A stretch of 64,000 nt of DNA from Xenopus tropicalis (Eukaryota; Chordata; Amphibia; Anura; Pipidae). The translations under genes and the position numbers were made by a program. The stretch lies in assembly GCF_000004195.4 (NCBI RefSeq), contig NC_030683.2, positions 47,753,358 to 47,817,357 on the forward strand, read 5' to 3'. Positions 34,325 through 45,232 of the stretch are shown here, in pieces. The notes under the pieces were generated by a model, which had not been told where the DNA came from, did no database searches, and was given only the letters and a program-made list of their open reading frames with translations. Position 1 is the first letter of the stretch. Every line of letters begins with the position of its first letter.

Positions 34325-35583
34325 GTAAAACCATTTTGTATTTGAACGGCAAATACCCAGTAAACAACTTGACAACGCTGCAATTAATACTTAAATAATG
34401 GCATTAGTTTAAATATAAACTAATGAAATTTAATGGGTGCAAATGGATTGGCTGTTGGTGGCTCTGCTTTGCAAAGTTGGGGGACCTTAGTATTTATATT
34501 TAAAGAATTGCAGCAGTTTAAATTTAAACATATGAAGTCTATAGGTGAAATCTGATTGGCTGTTGTTGGCCCTGCCCACTTTTCGAAACTTGAGCATAGT
34601 CACCCAGTGACTGACTGTACAAAGTTTGGGAACCCTGGCATCAAACCAATAAAATTCAACAGGTGAAATGTAATTGGCAAAACTAAAACTACATTCCCCT
34701 AGTGACCAACTGTGAAAAGGTTAATGGGGTTAATACTGTGAGAATGGCAGCTGGTTGAATTTCTCCATTAAAAGTCAATAGGTAAAATCTAATTGGCTCT
34801 TGGTGGCTGCGCCCACTTTCAAGAAAAAACTTGAAAACTTAGTCACCCAGTGACTGACTGTGCAAAGTTTGGGAACCCTGACATCAAACCAATAAAATTC
34901 TATAGGTGAAATATGATCGGTTGTTGGTGGCTCTGCCCACTTTTCAAAGCTAAAACTGCAGTCCCCTAGTGACCAACTGTATAAAGTTGGCAGCAGGTTA
35001 AATTTCCCCATAGAAAGTCAATAGATAAAATCTGATTGGCTGTTGGTGGCTCCATCCCTTTTTTCTAACCTTGAACTGCAGTTACCTGGTGCCAAACTCT
35101 GCAAAGTTTGGAGACCCTGATGTTATTACTGTGAGAATGGCAGCAGGCTGAATTTCCGCCAATCTGATTGGCTGTTCACAGCTCCGCCTACTTTTGGGCA
35201 TCCAACAATCATCATATTTTCATTCAGGCAGACCCCATGACTATGTGATTCAAGTTTGGGGAGTGTGGCCTCAAAGCTGTAAGATTGACAGCAGTTTCAA
35301 TTTCCCCTAAAAGTCAATGGGTTAAGTTTGATTGGCTGTTGTTGGCCCCTCCCACTTTAGTGTCATCCAACAAATGTCGCAGTTTCATTCGGGGTGACTC
35401 CATTATTATGTTATTAAAGTTTGGGGGGTGTAGCTTCAAAGCTGGAAGTGTGGCAGCAGTTTAAAAATCTGCCCTGTCAAAGTCAATGGGAAAATTGGAG
35501 TGTTCAGAGCGGAGAACAGTAGGTTGGGTTTTTCAACCCAGCATAATGATATGGTTTCATGATAGCCCCTGTAACTAAGGATT
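34325..35583 (+). repeat. CCAAT/GC-box repeat block 2
   Basis: The same repeat family as block 1, with GATTGG-like cores near 34446, 34554, 34672 (AATTGG), 34789, 34914 (GATCGG), 35033, 35165 and 35329. Many copies are followed by TGTTGGTGGCTC and C(T/C)GCCCAC. The final about 320 bp (35270-35583) nearly duplicate 32100-32422. Confidence 0.85.
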
Positions 35584-37276
35584 GGAATGTACCAATTTGG
35601 CGGGGGGGGGGCTGGGCCATACCATTTTGTTGGAAGGGGGGTTAGAACCATACCATTTTATTGGAGGGGGGCTCCGACCGTACCATTTTGTTGGGGGGGG
35701 GGTTAGGCCGTACTATTTTGTTGGAGGGGGGTTGGACCGTACCATTTTATTGGAGGGGGGGTGGGACCGTACCATTTTATTGGAGGGGGGGGGTGGGACC
35801 GTACCATTTTATTGGAGGGGGGGCTGGGACCGTACCATTTTATTGGAGGGGGGTTGGACCGTACCATTTTATTGGAGGGGGGTTGGACCGTACCATTCCA
35901 TTGGAGGGGGGATCGGACCGTACCATTTTATTGGAGGGGGGTCGGGCCGTACCATTTTATTGGAGGGGGGTCGGGCCGTACCATTTTATTGGAGAGGGGG
36001 TCGGACCGTACCATTTTGTTGAGTGGGGGTCGGGCCATACCATTTTGTTGAGGGGGGGGTCGGGCTGTACCATTTTATTGGTTGGGGGGTTGGACCGTAC
36101 CATATTGCTGGGGGGGCGGGTTAGGCCATACCATTTTGTTGGAAGGGGGGGTCGGGCCATACCATTTTATTGGGGGGGGGTCGGACCATACCATTTTGTT
36201 GGAAGGGGGGTTGGGCCGTACCAATTTTTAGAGGGGGTGGGCCATACCATTTTTCGTGGGGGGGTTGGACCATACCATTTTGTTGGAGGGGGGGTCGGGC
36301 CATACCATTTTTTGGTGGGGAGGTTGGACCGTACCATTTTGTTGGATGGGGGGTTGGACCATACCATTTTATCGAAGAGAGTGTCGGGCCGTACCATTTT
36401 ATTGAAAGGGGGGGTCGGGCCGTACCATTTTATTGGGGGGGTGGACCATTTTGCTAGAGGGAGGGTTGGGCCGTACTATTTTTTTAGGGGGGGTTGGGAT
36501 GTACCATTTTTTTGTGTGGGGGGTCGGACCGCACCATTTTATCGGAGGGGATGTCGGGCCGTACCATTTTATTGGAGGGGGGGGTCGGGCCGTACCATTT
36601 TATTAGAGGGGTGTCGGGCCATACCATTTTGGTGATGGGGGGTTGGACCATACCATTTTGTTGGAGGGGGGGTTGGACCGTACCATTTTAATGGAGGGGG
36701 TTGGGCAGTACCATTTTTTGTGGGGGGGGGTCGGACCGTACCATTTTATTGGAGGGAGGGTCGGGCTGTACCATTTTATTAGAGGGGGGTCGGACAGTAC
36801 TATTTTATTGGAGGGGGGGTCGGCCATACCATTTCATTGGAGGGGGATCAGGCCATATCATTTTAGTGGTGGGGGGTTGGAGCATACCATTTTGTTGGAG
36901 GGGGGGGTCAGACCGTTCCATTTTATTGGAGGTGGGGTGGGCCGTACCATTTTTTTTGGTGGGGGGTCGAACCATACCATTTTGTTGGAGGGGGTGGTCG
37001 GGTCATACAATTTTATTGGTGGAGGGGTTGGACCATACCATTTTGTTGGAGGGGGGGTCAGACCGTACCATTTTATTAGAGGAGGGGTGGTCCGTACCAT
37101 TTTTTTTGGTTAGCGGATCGAACCATACCATTTTGTTGGGGGGGGTCGGACCGTACCATTTTATTGGTGGGGGGTTGGACCATATCATTTTGTTGGAGGA
37201 GGCGGACCGTACCATTTTATTAGGGGGGTGTTGGGCCGTACTATCTTGTTTGAGGGGGGGTCAGACCGTACCACTT
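35584..37276. repeat. G-rich minisatellite array B
   Basis: The same unit as array A and the same first units (ACCAATTTGGCGGGGGGG). It shares long stretches with A; for example 36817-36962 matches 33963-34112. The central units near 35740-35990 are the most uniform, suggesting recent local expansion. A leader-like sequence follows it at 37296-37345. Confidence 0.97.
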
Positions 37277-37523
37277 TAGGGGGACGGGGAGTGATAATGA
37301 TACAGTTTCATGACTCCCTGTAACTAAAGATCAGACCGTACCATTAGCAGTTCACTGTCATTCACTTTACTTTCTCCTCCAGACTCACCCTGGCATCAAA
37401 CCAATAAAATTCTATAGGTGAAATATGATCGGTTGTTGGTGGCTCTGACAACTTTTCAAAAGTAAAACTGCAGTCCCCTATTGACCAGCTGTGAAAACCT
37501 GCTGCCATTCTCACAGTATTAAC
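37277..37523 (+). repeat. leader remnant and CCAAT-repeat junction
   Basis: ATAATGATACAGTTTCATGA, CCTGTAACTAAAGATCAGAC and CGTACCATT copy the array leader seen at 32380-32430 and 35540-35590: a third, truncated leader. It is followed by one + oriented CCAAT-type unit, then CTGCTGCCATTCTCACAG in the opposite orientation. Confidence 0.75.
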
Positions 37524-39241
37524 AAAACATGGTCTTTTTTGAGATAATGCTGCAGAGACAGCTCTATAAGGGATTAACAAAAACACTCGATTTTAGACGT
37601 GCAGACTTTGCCAGTATAAGGGCATCTCTGCAATGTGTCAACTGGGAAAGGCTTTTCATAGGATTAGACACAGAAGGAAAATGGAACATCTTTAAAACAT
37701 TGCTTTGCAAGTATACACAACAGTATATTCCCCTTGTAAGCAAGGAGAGGCATCGCAAAGCAAAACCTTTATAGCTGAATAAAAGTGTTAGCATTGAGAT
37801 TGGTAAGAAAAAATGTGCTTTTAAAGCATTCACATTAGCTGGGACAGCAGAAACTTTCATCCGGTACAAGGAAGCAAATAAAGCATGCAAAAAAGCTATC
37901 AGGCAAGCTAAAATAGAGATGGAAAGGGATATCGCAGCTAGGAGTAAAAAGAATCCAAAATTATTTTTTAATTATGTGAATGGTAAAAAAATTAAGCAAG
38001 AAGGGGTGGGAACCTTATTATCACGGGGGGGTACGTTGGTTGATGAGAACGGGGAAAAAGCAGAAATTTTGAACTCTTATTTTTCATCTGTCTATACATC
38101 TGAGGAGCCAGCTAATGAAGTCTTCCCTTTTAATATACCCAGTGCTAGTAATTTAGCTACTGACGCGTGGGTCACTCGGGAGGAAATTCAAAAGAGACTT
38201 GAACATGTAAAGGTAAACAAAGGTCCAGGGCCGGATGGGATTTATCCCAGGGTATTAAATGATAGAGATGTAGCGAACATCGCCGAAAATGTTTGCGAAC
38301 CCGTTTGCGGACTTTCGCCAAAACTCGCGAATATTCGCGAACTTTGCGAACCCCATAGACTTCAATGGGAAGGCGAACTTTAAAACCTAGAAAAGCCATT
38401 TCTGGCCAGAAAACTGATTTTAAAGTTGTTTAAAGGGTGCCACGACCTGGGCAGTGGCATGCAGGAGGGGGATCAAGCAAAAATTTATCTGAAAAATACT
38501 TTGGAAAAAAACACCAAAAAAAACGCAAAAAAAAATAACGCCAAAAAATAACGCCAAAAAAAAACCGCCAAAAAATAACGCCAAAAAAAAAACGCAAGCT
38601 ATTCCTATTTATATGCATAGGTGATAAAATGCGGCGGAAAAACCAAGGCGAAAAAACGCGGCGCCAAAAAAAAACGCGGCGAACCCAAAGTGGCGAACAT
38701 CGGCAAAAGTCCTGGAATTTTCGCGAACGCGAACACCCGATGTTCGCGCGAATTAGTTCGCCGGCAAACAGTTCGCTACATCTCTATTAAATGAGCTGAG
38801 CGCTGTGATTGCCAAACCTCTTCACTTAATTTTTCAGGATTCGTTACAACGTGCAACTAAACTGGTACAAGTGTTATTTTTTCCCATAAAAATGATCAAC
38901 GCACCAGAGCCCCCCCCCTTTAGATTAGAGGAACGGAGCTTCCATTTGAAGCAGCGTAGGTGGTTTTTCCCAGTTAGGGCAGTGAGGTTGTGGAATGCCC
39001 TTCTAGTGATGCTGTAATGGCAGATTCTGTTAATGCCTTTAAGAGGGGTTTGGATGAGTTCTTGAACAAGCAGAATATCCAAGGCTATTGTGATACTAAT
39101 ATCTACAGTTAGTATTACTGGTTGTATATATAGTTTATGTATGTGAGTGTATAGATTGGTAAGTATAGGTTGTGCTGGGTTTACTTGGAAGGGTTGAACT
39201 TGATGGACTCTGGTATTTTTTCAACCCTATGTAACTATGTA
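37524..39241 (+). mobile_element. CR1 copy with internal deletion, split by hAT MITE
   Basis: The 5' part (37529-38262) encodes the CR1 segment between endonuclease and RT in one frame with a single TAG at 37772, including LNSYFSSVYTSEEP and KVNKGPGPDGIYPRVL. After the hAT MITE the frame resumes (VIAKPLHLIFQDS), then jumps to ATKLV and the C-terminal LRLEERSFHLKQ-like region, so motifs A to C are deleted. The CR1 tail TTGAACTTGATGGACTCTGG...GTAACTATGTAAC ends it. Flanks TATTAAC and ACCAGGG reconstitute the CCAAT-repeat sequence found uninterrupted at about 39735. Confidence 0.88.
38263..38786. mobile_element. hAT MITE, TAGAGATGTAGCGAAC ends
   Basis: Perfect terminal inverted repeats TAGAGATGTAGCGAAC and GTTCGCTACATCTCTA, with exact 8-bp target duplications TTAAATGA at 38255-38262 and 38787-38794. 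The interior has CGCGAA-rich arms and an A-rich core of repeated AAAAAACGCC. It splits the CR1 copy and is therefore younger than it. Confidence 0.95.
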
Positions 39242-40520
39242 ACACCAGGGTTACTAGGGGACTGCATTTTTAGGTTTTACAAAAGTGGGCGGAGCCACCA
39301 ACAGCCAATCACCTATTGAATTTTATTGGTTTGATGCCAGGGTTTCCAAACTTTGCACAGTCAGTCACTGGGTGACTGTGTACTCAAGGTTAGAAAAAGT
39401 GGTCGGGGCCACCAATAGCCAATCACATTTCTTTCATTGTTTTCAGTGGGAAAATTTTACAGTAATTGCTGCCATTCTCACATGTTTAATGTCAGAGTCC
39501 CCAAACTTTGCACAATTCTTCACTGGGTGACTATGTTCCAAGTTTAGAAAAGTGGACGGAGCCAACAACAGTAGCAAACAAAAAAAATCACAGCTGCACT
39601 CACTTTAGGCAATTTTCTGTGGTGCAAAGTCTCCTAGAGGTATGGCAGCACCCCAACAATGTATAGAACAAAGCAGAACTATTAATTTTGAATGGGGAAA
39701 TTCAGCCTGCTGCCATTCTCATAGTATTAACACCAGGGTCACTAGGGGACTGCAATTTTAGGTTTTAAAAAGTGGGTGAAGCCACCAACAGCCAATCAGA
39801 CTTCACCTATTAAATTTTTTTGGTTTAAATTTAAAATGCTGCCTTTCTTACACTATTTATGTCAGGGTTCCCAAACTGGCTGACTACATATTCAGGGTTA
39901 GAAAAAGTGGGTGAAGCCACCAGCAGCCAATCCTTTTCCACCCATTAAATTTCATTGGTTTATTTTTAAACTGATGCCATTATTTAAGTATTAATTCCAG
40001 GGTTTGTTAAACTTTCCAGAGTTAGTCACTGGGCATTTGCCATTCAAAGTTAGGAAAAGTGGGTTGGGCCACTAACAGCCAATCAGATTTCACCCATTGA
40101 ATTTTATTGGTTTAAATTTAAAATGCTGCCATTCTCACACTATTTATGCCAGGGTGCCCACTGTTTGTCACTGGGTGACAAAAGTAGGCACAACTACCAA
40201 TCACAATTTACCTATTGATTTTTATTGGTTTAAATTTAAACTGCTGCCGTTATTTAACTATTAATCCTAGGATCCCTAAATTCTGCAGAGTTAGTCACTG
40301 GGTAACTGCAGTTCCAGGTTAGAAAATGGGGGTGGAGCCACCAACCGCCAATCAGATGTCACTTGTTGACTTTCAGTGGGGAAATTTAAATTGCTGCCAT
40401 TCAGACACTATTGAAACCAGGGTCCCCAAACTTTCCACAGTGGTTTTTGCTATATAACTGTGGTTCAAGGTTAGAAAAAGTGGGTGGAGCCAACAACAGA
40501 TCAGATTTCATTCAGTGACT
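39242..40520 (-). repeat. CCAAT/GC-box repeat block 3, inverted
   Basis: The same family as blocks 1 and 2 but in reverse orientation: AAGTGGGCGGAGCCACCAAC with AGCCAATCAC near 39288-39310, and related copies near 39410, 39560, 39785, 39920, 40070, 40190, 40338 and 40490. Each carries a CCAAT core, and the better copies a GGGCGG or GGGTGG block 8-10 bp away. Confidence 0.85.
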
Positions 40521-41289
40521 TTACGTTTTTCAACCCAACATGAAGTTTGTTCTCAAACTTCCCTTTCTAGTTATTTATATACTACTATAACTGAGTGGCT
40601 TCCACCAAAAATGCCTACAGGGATAAAAATAAAATAAAATAATTGAATTTGATCACTTCAGATTATAAATTGGATTTTTACAAACCTGATAGACTTTGTG
40701 TTCACTAGTATTGATTCAATTCCCAGAACAATATGGTATGCGCTAAAGCAGAGTCCCAATCCAGCACTTTTCAAAATATAATTCCTAGAATCTGACCTGC
40801 TTTCCATCACCTCCATTACCAACTAAATCACAGTAAAGGAAGAATTTTATCAAACCTGTAGGTCAAATTTTGATTAGTTTTATAGTGAGAGAATGCCCCT
40901 ACTGACAATTTAGACCTAGACATAAATTTTATGAAGGTTTAAATATAGTGTACTTCATATCAGATAGCTTAATATGGTGTAACCTAAACTTAGAGGAGGA
41001 GTTTAGGCATAATTAACACTGTAACACTTTTTTAATTGGCTCTTTTCTTCTGTAGACTGATACAGGTCAAACTGATAAGGGTGAAGACACATGGAATACT
41101 AGTAGCAGCTACCTTTCATGGCTACTAAAATAGACAATGCTGACCATTTACTTATAACTGTCTCTACGTGTGTCTTACCAGAGGCAATTCTCAGTATTGT
41201 CTATGTCAGGGTATTTTCTGGTGTTTAGTAGCCATGAAAAAGTAGCTGCTACTAGTAGCCCCATGTGTCTTCACCCTAAAGGTTTGGTT
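40521..41289. other. no gene recognised
   Basis: AT-rich. A possible inverted repeat links TACTAGTAGCAGCTACCTTT at 41098 with AAAGTAGCTGCTACTAGTAG at 41239, with GGGTGAAGACACATGG and CCATGTGTCTTCACCC as outer arms (41079-41276): probably a small foldback MITE. Nothing else stood out. Confidence 0.5.
41079..41277. mobile_element. foldback MITE, about 199 bp
   Basis: Outer arms AGGGTGAAGACACATGG and CCATGTGTCTTCACCCT are perfect inverses. Inner arms TAGTAGCAGCTACCTTTCATGG and CCATGAAAAAGTAGCTGCTACTA are nearly so. No ORF. Confidence 0.85.
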
Positions 41290-41307
41290 AAATTTCCACC
41301 CCAAAAC

Positions 41308-42122
41308 AAATACCACTCAACAGCTCAAGGTTAAACAACAATGGTGTGGAGACATACCAGAGGATGGAATGTGGAAAGACGCCCTAAATCAGGTACCCCA
41401 AATTACCATCTCTAGTAGAGATAGATATGTACAGATTAAATTTCTTAATAGAGTGTATCTCACCCCACAAAGAGTGGCAAGAATATACCTTGGGGCCTCT
41501 GACCAGTGCCCTAAATGTCTTAACGAGGTGGGATCCTTTTACTATGTCTTCTGGGAATGCCCGGTAATAAAGGGATTCTGGCGGGAAATGCTCAGCTATG
41601 CTGAGTCAGCCTTAGCACCCCCCAATATTTTGCCAGTCTGTGCCTACTGGGCATAATGGAAACACTACAGCTGAGACCTCCAGCCAAACTATGCTACCTG
41701 CAACTGCTATATTATGCCAAAAAGGCATTACTACTACATTGGAAAGCTACAGGACCACCCTCGCTGGACTTCTGGAAAAAGTTAATAAACAACTCTCTAC
41801 CAAAGCAGAAACTGGTATACTAAGCTCGCGGATGCCTGGACAAGTTTGAAGCCATGTGGGGATTATGGCTCACAGCAAACACACCACCTTAACAGATTCT
41901 GAACAATCATTGTAGAGGTATTGCGGTGTTAAGAGAGTAATATAAATGTAACCCCTTGACTTGCCCCCCCCCAACTCACTCTTTTTTCTTCCTTCCCCCT
42001 CTTCATCTTCTTCTCCTCTTTCTACTCCCCCTGACTCTCTCCCTTGTTGGTCTGTAAAGGGACTGTTACCTTAATGTTGTAAAATCTTTAAAAAAGCAAA
42101 ATAAAATCTTTAAAATAAAAAA
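41308..42122 (+). mobile_element. L1/Tx1-like LINE 3' fragment with TSD
   Basis: Target duplications AATTTCCACCCCAAAAC (41291-41307) and AAATTCCACCCCAAAAC (42123-42139) bracket the insert, which ends in an A-rich AATAAA-bearing tail. The 5' part reads as the C-terminal domain of an L1/Tx1-type ORF2: IKFLNRVYLTPQRVARIY, then CPKC...F..VFWECP, the usual Cys/His knuckle. A frameshift near 41645 follows, after which another frame gives AKKALLLHWK and DFWKKLINNSLPKQKL before a stop. It is 5'-truncated and inactive. It differs from the CR1 family that dominates the window. Confidence 0.9.
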
Positions 42123-42139
42123 AAATTCCACCCCAAAAC

Positions 42140-43271
42140 TTTGGCTTTACCTAAAACTTTTTTTCACAGTAACTGTGATATATATTGTTTTCTATTGCTT
42201 GGTGTGCAAAATTGACTTCATTCTATTGTGATAATATGGAGTGTTTAGTAGAGAGGGGTTTTAGAAAAAAATGACTTGAAGCCTGAAAAAACTACACTTA
42301 CTTTGGTATTTTTAATAGAGAAATGTAACTGAATAGTTTTCTTACACTCACAAAGCAGCAGTCTTGTCACACTTAATGGATGCAATTACAGCTATCATTA
42401 TATCAGAACATTTAGACCATAGAGGCTGAAGATCTTATACGGACCTCATAATTTGCATCAAAGAAGCATAGTGAGCTAGTAGCAGAACTGAAACAGGAAC
42501 GCCTAGTAAAGAAAATGGGAAACACTTTGTGACAGTTTTACAAAGAAAATTATATCATTGTTTGATTGCTGAATGTAATTTGCAGCACAGATGTGCCCAT
42601 TATGTGCTATAAATTGAAATCAAAATATTTTCAAAATTAGCAGATTTGAGGTTGCAGTATCCCATTTCACATGTATAAGCCATTTGCCAGGCAGCAATGT
42701 TTATTATACAATATATAGTTTACACACCTCTGACTTGCAGGTGAGACTGAGCTACAATCAGATGATTGAAAGAAAATAGATAGGCCCATGAGAACAGGAT
42801 ATATGCAAAGAGAAAAGTGCAACAGTTAATGCAAATCATACTTTACCAACATCTTGCCCACTAAACCATGCACATTGTTTACAGATAAGCACAAATACAG
42901 TTAAACAATTTCACAAAAGTAAAAAGAAGAACCAAGCGAAAAAGTAGATTAATCTAAACTTTATCTGGATGAGAGAAGGTCATGATTAATATTTCAGTCA
43001 TTCCACTGGCACTGCAGAATGAAATGTCTCACTTATTTTATATCGTCTTCCATTTCAACTACAAGACTTGCTAATAAAGACCTGTACTTTGCTGAAAGCA
43101 AATGCATAAAGTACATTTCCAATAAGTACCATAGGGAGCTCATAGCAGTGATATATTTACATTACAAGCTGATGAAAAGATTCATAAGTAATGTCAAACT
43201 GGTATTTCATTTATTCATGCTATTAATGAACAATTTCTGTTTTTGAAAGAATTAAATCTGTTTCCTTGCAG
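42140..43271. other. no gene recognised
   Basis: AT-rich unique-looking sequence ending in the acceptor-like TCTGTTTCCTTGCAG before the orphan exon candidate. No repeat ends were noticed. Confidence 0.4.
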
Positions 43272-43721
43272 CCCCATAGTTGCCAATTACAAAACCCAGT
43301 GGGAGAGGAGGGTAGAAGTAAGAACTCTATCTTTCTAGTGGGAAAGGAGATCACAACAGAAAAGAATATTTTGGCACAAAATGGCACTGACTGCAAATGC
43401 ATGGATCCATCCTGTATACAGAACAGCATAGTATCAAAGTGTACTATCATAATGAATTCAGTATGTCTTCCAAACCATATAGAACTAGAATTAATACTGA
43501 CAGGTGAAATTTCAGTCAGGCAATGCCATGTTCATGGGGTAGAACATAGGACAAATGGAAAAGGCATTGATGATATTATTGATGGAGTACAGAAAAACTA
43601 TAGGTGCAAATATACAGTAATGGTAAAAATAACACCTTGGAAATGTTGTGCTATTAGTCAAAATGATAACACAGTGAAATATATTATTAATATAACCTTT
43701 GAAACAAGTAAAACAACTTAG
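43272..43721 (+). CDS. candidate terminal exon, Cys-rich product
   Basis: Directly after a good acceptor (TGTTTCCTTGCAG), one frame stays open for 149 codons to TAG at 43719-43721. The product has about ten cysteines, including CKCMDPSC, a VSKCTIIMNSVC segment, YRCKYTV and WKCC. It also has a possible N-glycosylation site (NIT near the end) and no hydrophobic membrane segment, so an extracellular, disulphide-bonded domain is plausible. I do not recognise the family. A 150-codon open frame in AT-rich DNA can arise by chance in a window this size, so the claim rests on the splice site and composition together. No companion exon was found upstream. Confidence 0.4.
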   Translation, partial: PHSCQLQNPVGEEGRSKNSIFLVGKEITTEKNILAQNGTDCKCMDPSCIQNSIVSKCTIIMNSVCLPNHIELELILTGEISVRQCHVHGVEHRTNGKGIDDIIDGVQKNYRCKYTVMVKITPWKCCAISQNDNTVKYIINITFETSKTT

Positions 43722-44047
43722 GATGGACCCATAATATCAAATACATCAGACTGAAAAAGTAAAGACATGAAGGTGAAAAGGCCACAACTCTATTCAAAAT
43801 TGAAATTAAATTGTTCGACATTTAAATCATAGTGATTAACAAAATGAATCTCTAAGCTTGTAATGCTTTGAGCTCCCACCTTAACTGCCAGGAGCCTATT
43901 GATATTTTTGTTACTTTCATTAAGCAAAAGACATTTTTCTTTTACTTTCCTCCAAATCTGCGACAAAGAAAAATTAAAAAAATTATTATTATTTTTTTTT
44001 TTTAATAACAGAGGAATCTCCTTAGCCGGTAAACTATATTTGTAAGC

Positions 44048-44195
44048 TCTTTTGGGCAGGGCTCTCTTCACCCCTTGTATAGGTTATTGATTGCTTTATA
44101 TGTTACTCTGTATGTCCAATGTATAAAACTCACTCATTGCACAGCGCTGCTGAATATGTTGGCGCTTTATAAATAAATGTTAATAATAATAATAT
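44048..44195 (+). mobile_element. SINE/LINE-like 3' tail
   Basis: GTAAGCTCTTTTGGGCAGGG, then CAGCGCTGCTGAATATG and GGCGCTTTATAAATAAATG, ending in (AAT)n. The same layout recurs at 49030-49240 and, partly, at 51107-51420. It is a common retroposon tail in frogs. Confidence 0.7.
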
Positions 44196-44812
44196 ATGCC
44201 CCCTTCCTTCCTCCCCATGACCCCTTTCTAATCACACTGTCAGTCTACACTGGCTTTCCCATAAAACTCCAGCTTTCCCACCCCCCCCCCCTTGCCTAGT
44301 ATAAACCCTCCTCTAGCCTCTTCCTTCTAGCACAGCAGACTCCCTTTCATTGAGGTGCAATCCGTCATGGCTATATAGATTGTATCCCAAGGAAATGTCA
44401 GCCCAGTGTTCTAGGAACCCAAACCCTTCCTTCCTATACCAAGAGTTTAGCCACGCATTTAGCTCCCTAAGCTCCCGCTGCCTCCCCAGACCTGCTTGGC
44501 ACCTTAAAAAAACAAAACAAAAAAAAAAACCTCACTCCGTTTCTGCACTGCCCTGAAAACCTTGTGTACCTGCAAGCCGATTATGCTGTGCTCCGACTGG
44601 ATCTTTCTTCTTGTGGATTCTCCAATCAGAGCACAGCTTTCTTGACAGACAGTACAATTGACCAATCATAGCACAGATGTGCACAGGGATCGGGAGATTT
44701 TGCAAACTGAAGGCAGTGCAGAAATGAAGACTGAAAAGAAGAATCTGCAGACTGTAACTTTACCCGAGAACCAGCTCTCAACTTTTGCTGCAGATTTCAT
44801 CCCACTCCTACA
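44196..44812. other. no gene recognised
   Basis: C-rich sequence with a C11 run near 44281 and an A-rich stretch near 44508-44530. Only short ORFs. Confidence 0.4.
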
Positions 44813-45232
44813 GGTGCTATACCCAGGTACTATACATGAGTACTATACACAGGTGCTATACACAGGTACTATACATGGGTACTATACACAGGTGCTATAC
44901 ACAGGTACTATACATGGGTACTATACACAGGTACTATACGCAGGTGCTATACACAGGTACTATACATGGGTACTATACACAGGTACTATACACAGGTACT
45001 ATACATGAGTACTATACACAGGTGCTATACACAGGTACTGTACATGGGTACTATACCCAGGTACTGTACACAGTTACTATACACAGGTACTATACACAGG
45101 TGCTATACACAGATACTATACACAGGTACTATACCCAGGTACTGTACACAGTTACTATACACAGGTACTATACACAGGTACTATACACAGGTGCTATACA
45201 CAGGTGCTATACACAGGTACTATACAGTTCTA
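44813..45232. repeat. 13-bp minisatellite
   Basis: About 32 tandem copies of GGTACTATACACA with variants (GGTGCTATACACA, GGTACTATACATG, GTTACTATACACA). Because 13 is not a multiple of 3, every frame cycles through the same 13-residue peptide, producing three overlapping spurious ORFs. A higher-order period of 26-39 bp is visible in the variant order. Confidence 0.97.

Noticed and set aside
33476..34345. 289-codon + frame (and a 324-codon frame at 35661-36635)
   Set aside because: They consist of minisatellite units read in successive frames and stay open because the unit lacks stop triplets. No splice context, and similar frames exist on both strands.
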